DNA from: Cognatundibacterium curvum
Lineage (GTDB): Bacteria > Pseudomonadota > Gammaproteobacteria > Burkholderiales > Burkholderiaceae_D
Length of the DNA stretch: 64,000 nt
NCBI RefSeq assembly: GCF_014284235.1
Contig: NZ_JACOGD010000005.1
Span: 124,001 to 188,000, forward strand
Direction of reading: 5' to 3'
Numbering within the stretch: position 1 is the stretch's first letter; every line of letters starts with the position of its first letter. The notes under the pieces were generated by a model. It saw nothing but the letters and a program-made list of their open reading frames with translations, had not been told where the DNA came from and ran no database searches. A program made the position numbers and the translations under genes. Of the stretch, positions 63,630 to 64,000 are shown in pieces.

Positions 63630-63667
63630 AGCATGAAAGGAGCAGTAAGCAACTTAGTGAAAACTGC

Positions 63668-64000
63668 TTAATTAAAGCTGCTGAGGGCACCCTTCATTTT
63701 TTTCAGTGCCGCACTTTCGATCTGGCGGATACGTTCTGCAGATACGCCATATTCATCGGCCAGTTCATGCAAGGTGGCGCCGGAGCCATCGTCGTTTTTC
63801 AACCAGCGCGATTCGATAATATGACGTGAACGCGGGTCCAGTTTGGCCAATGCTGATTCCAGTCCTTCGCTTTGCAATCTGTCGTACTGACGGGTTTCCA
63901 GTACGCGCGTCGGTTCTTCAGACTCGGTTTTCAGATAGGCGATAGGTGCAAATTTGTCGTCATCATCATCGCCAGGTGCATCCAGTGCAATATCGTGGCC
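63668..64000 (-). CDS. rpoH: RNA polymerase sigma-32 (heat-shock sigma factor), C-terminal part
   Basis: The last 110 codons of rpoH; the 5' part lies beyond base 64000. Reading frame: 'GHDIALDAPGDDDDKFAPIA' (region 3), 'EEPTRVLETRQYDRLQSEGL', then region 4 'LDPRSRHIIESRWLKNDDGS', 'ATLHELADEYGVSAERIRQI' (the helix-turn-helix that reads the -35 of heat-shock promoters) and 'ESAALKKMKGALSSFN'. It directs RNA polymerase to chaperone and protease genes. The frame continues without a stop to the window edge. Confidence 0.95.
   Translation of the reverse strand, partial: GHDIALDAPGDDDDDKFAPIAYLKTESEEPTRVLETRQYDRLQSEGLESALAKLDPRSRHIIESRWLKNDDGSGATLHELADEYGVSAERIRQIESAALKKMKGALSSFN

Overview
The window reads as a chromosomal segment of a betaproteobacterium of the order Burkholderiales, most likely the family Oxalobacteraceae. 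This rests on gene content and gene order: a PhaM-type granule protein, a cox/cta cluster of the coxB-coxA-small assembly protein-ctaG-DUF2970-coxC-(DUF2909)-surf1-ctaA-ctaB-sco type, a CysB regulator behind cysTWA, and a sigma-32 (RpoH) C-terminus. GC is moderate (by eye about 50-53%). Coding density is high and co-transcribed genes often overlap by 1-4 bases. I see no rRNA, tRNA, CRISPR array, insertion sequence or prophage.

Layout. 1-3.4 kb: an alpha/beta-hydrolase fragment, a DUF1045-glutamate/aspartate-type binding-protein pair, and a lone phnM. 3.5-7.4 kb: a small lipoprotein, a serine/threonine kinase fused to a universal-stress domain, a metallophosphoesterase and queC. 7.4-16.9 kb: a polysaccharide-type flippase convergent with a tight seven-gene operon (4'-phosphopantetheinyl transferase, carrier protein, acyl-CoA dehydrogenase homologue, aminoacyl-tRNA-synthetase-like amino acid:carrier-protein ligase, DUF1839, family 2 glycosidase, double alpha/beta hydrolase). 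This is the best candidate for an undescribed system. 17-21 kb: two DUF3108 proteins, PhaM and a lipoprotein. 21-25 kb: an ECF sigma factor paired with a transmembrane serine/threonine kinase carrying TPR-like repeats. 25-30 kb: a periplasmic binding protein, a PadR regulator, 2,4-dienoyl-CoA reductase and a metabolite:H+ symporter.

30-37 kb: a lipid-modification operon (FAD amine-oxidase-like protein, DUF1365, cyclopropane-synthase-like methyltransferase, chalcone-isomerase-like protein, DUF3833, SDR, NTF2-like) divergent from a TetR regulator. 37-45 kb: a glutathione peroxidase and the sulfate uptake operon sbp-(degenerate EAL protein)-cysT-cysW-cysA-cysB, then a heptose-phosphate adenylyltransferase. 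45-50 kb: a PAS-GGDEF-EAL protein, trmL, comF and a BioC-like methyltransferase. 50-59.5 kb: the aa3-type cytochrome c oxidase cluster with heme A synthesis and copper assembly genes, including a 37-residue assembly protein. 59.6-64 kb: a three-gene M48-protease operon, a patatin phospholipase and the 3' part of rpoH.

A dispersed palindromic repeat with ends AGGACTGACGCAAAA occurs three times (6.46, 39.58 and 43.55 kb), always between genes; two of the copies lie in the sulfate operon. Functions are assigned by reading motifs and gene context; no database search was possible.
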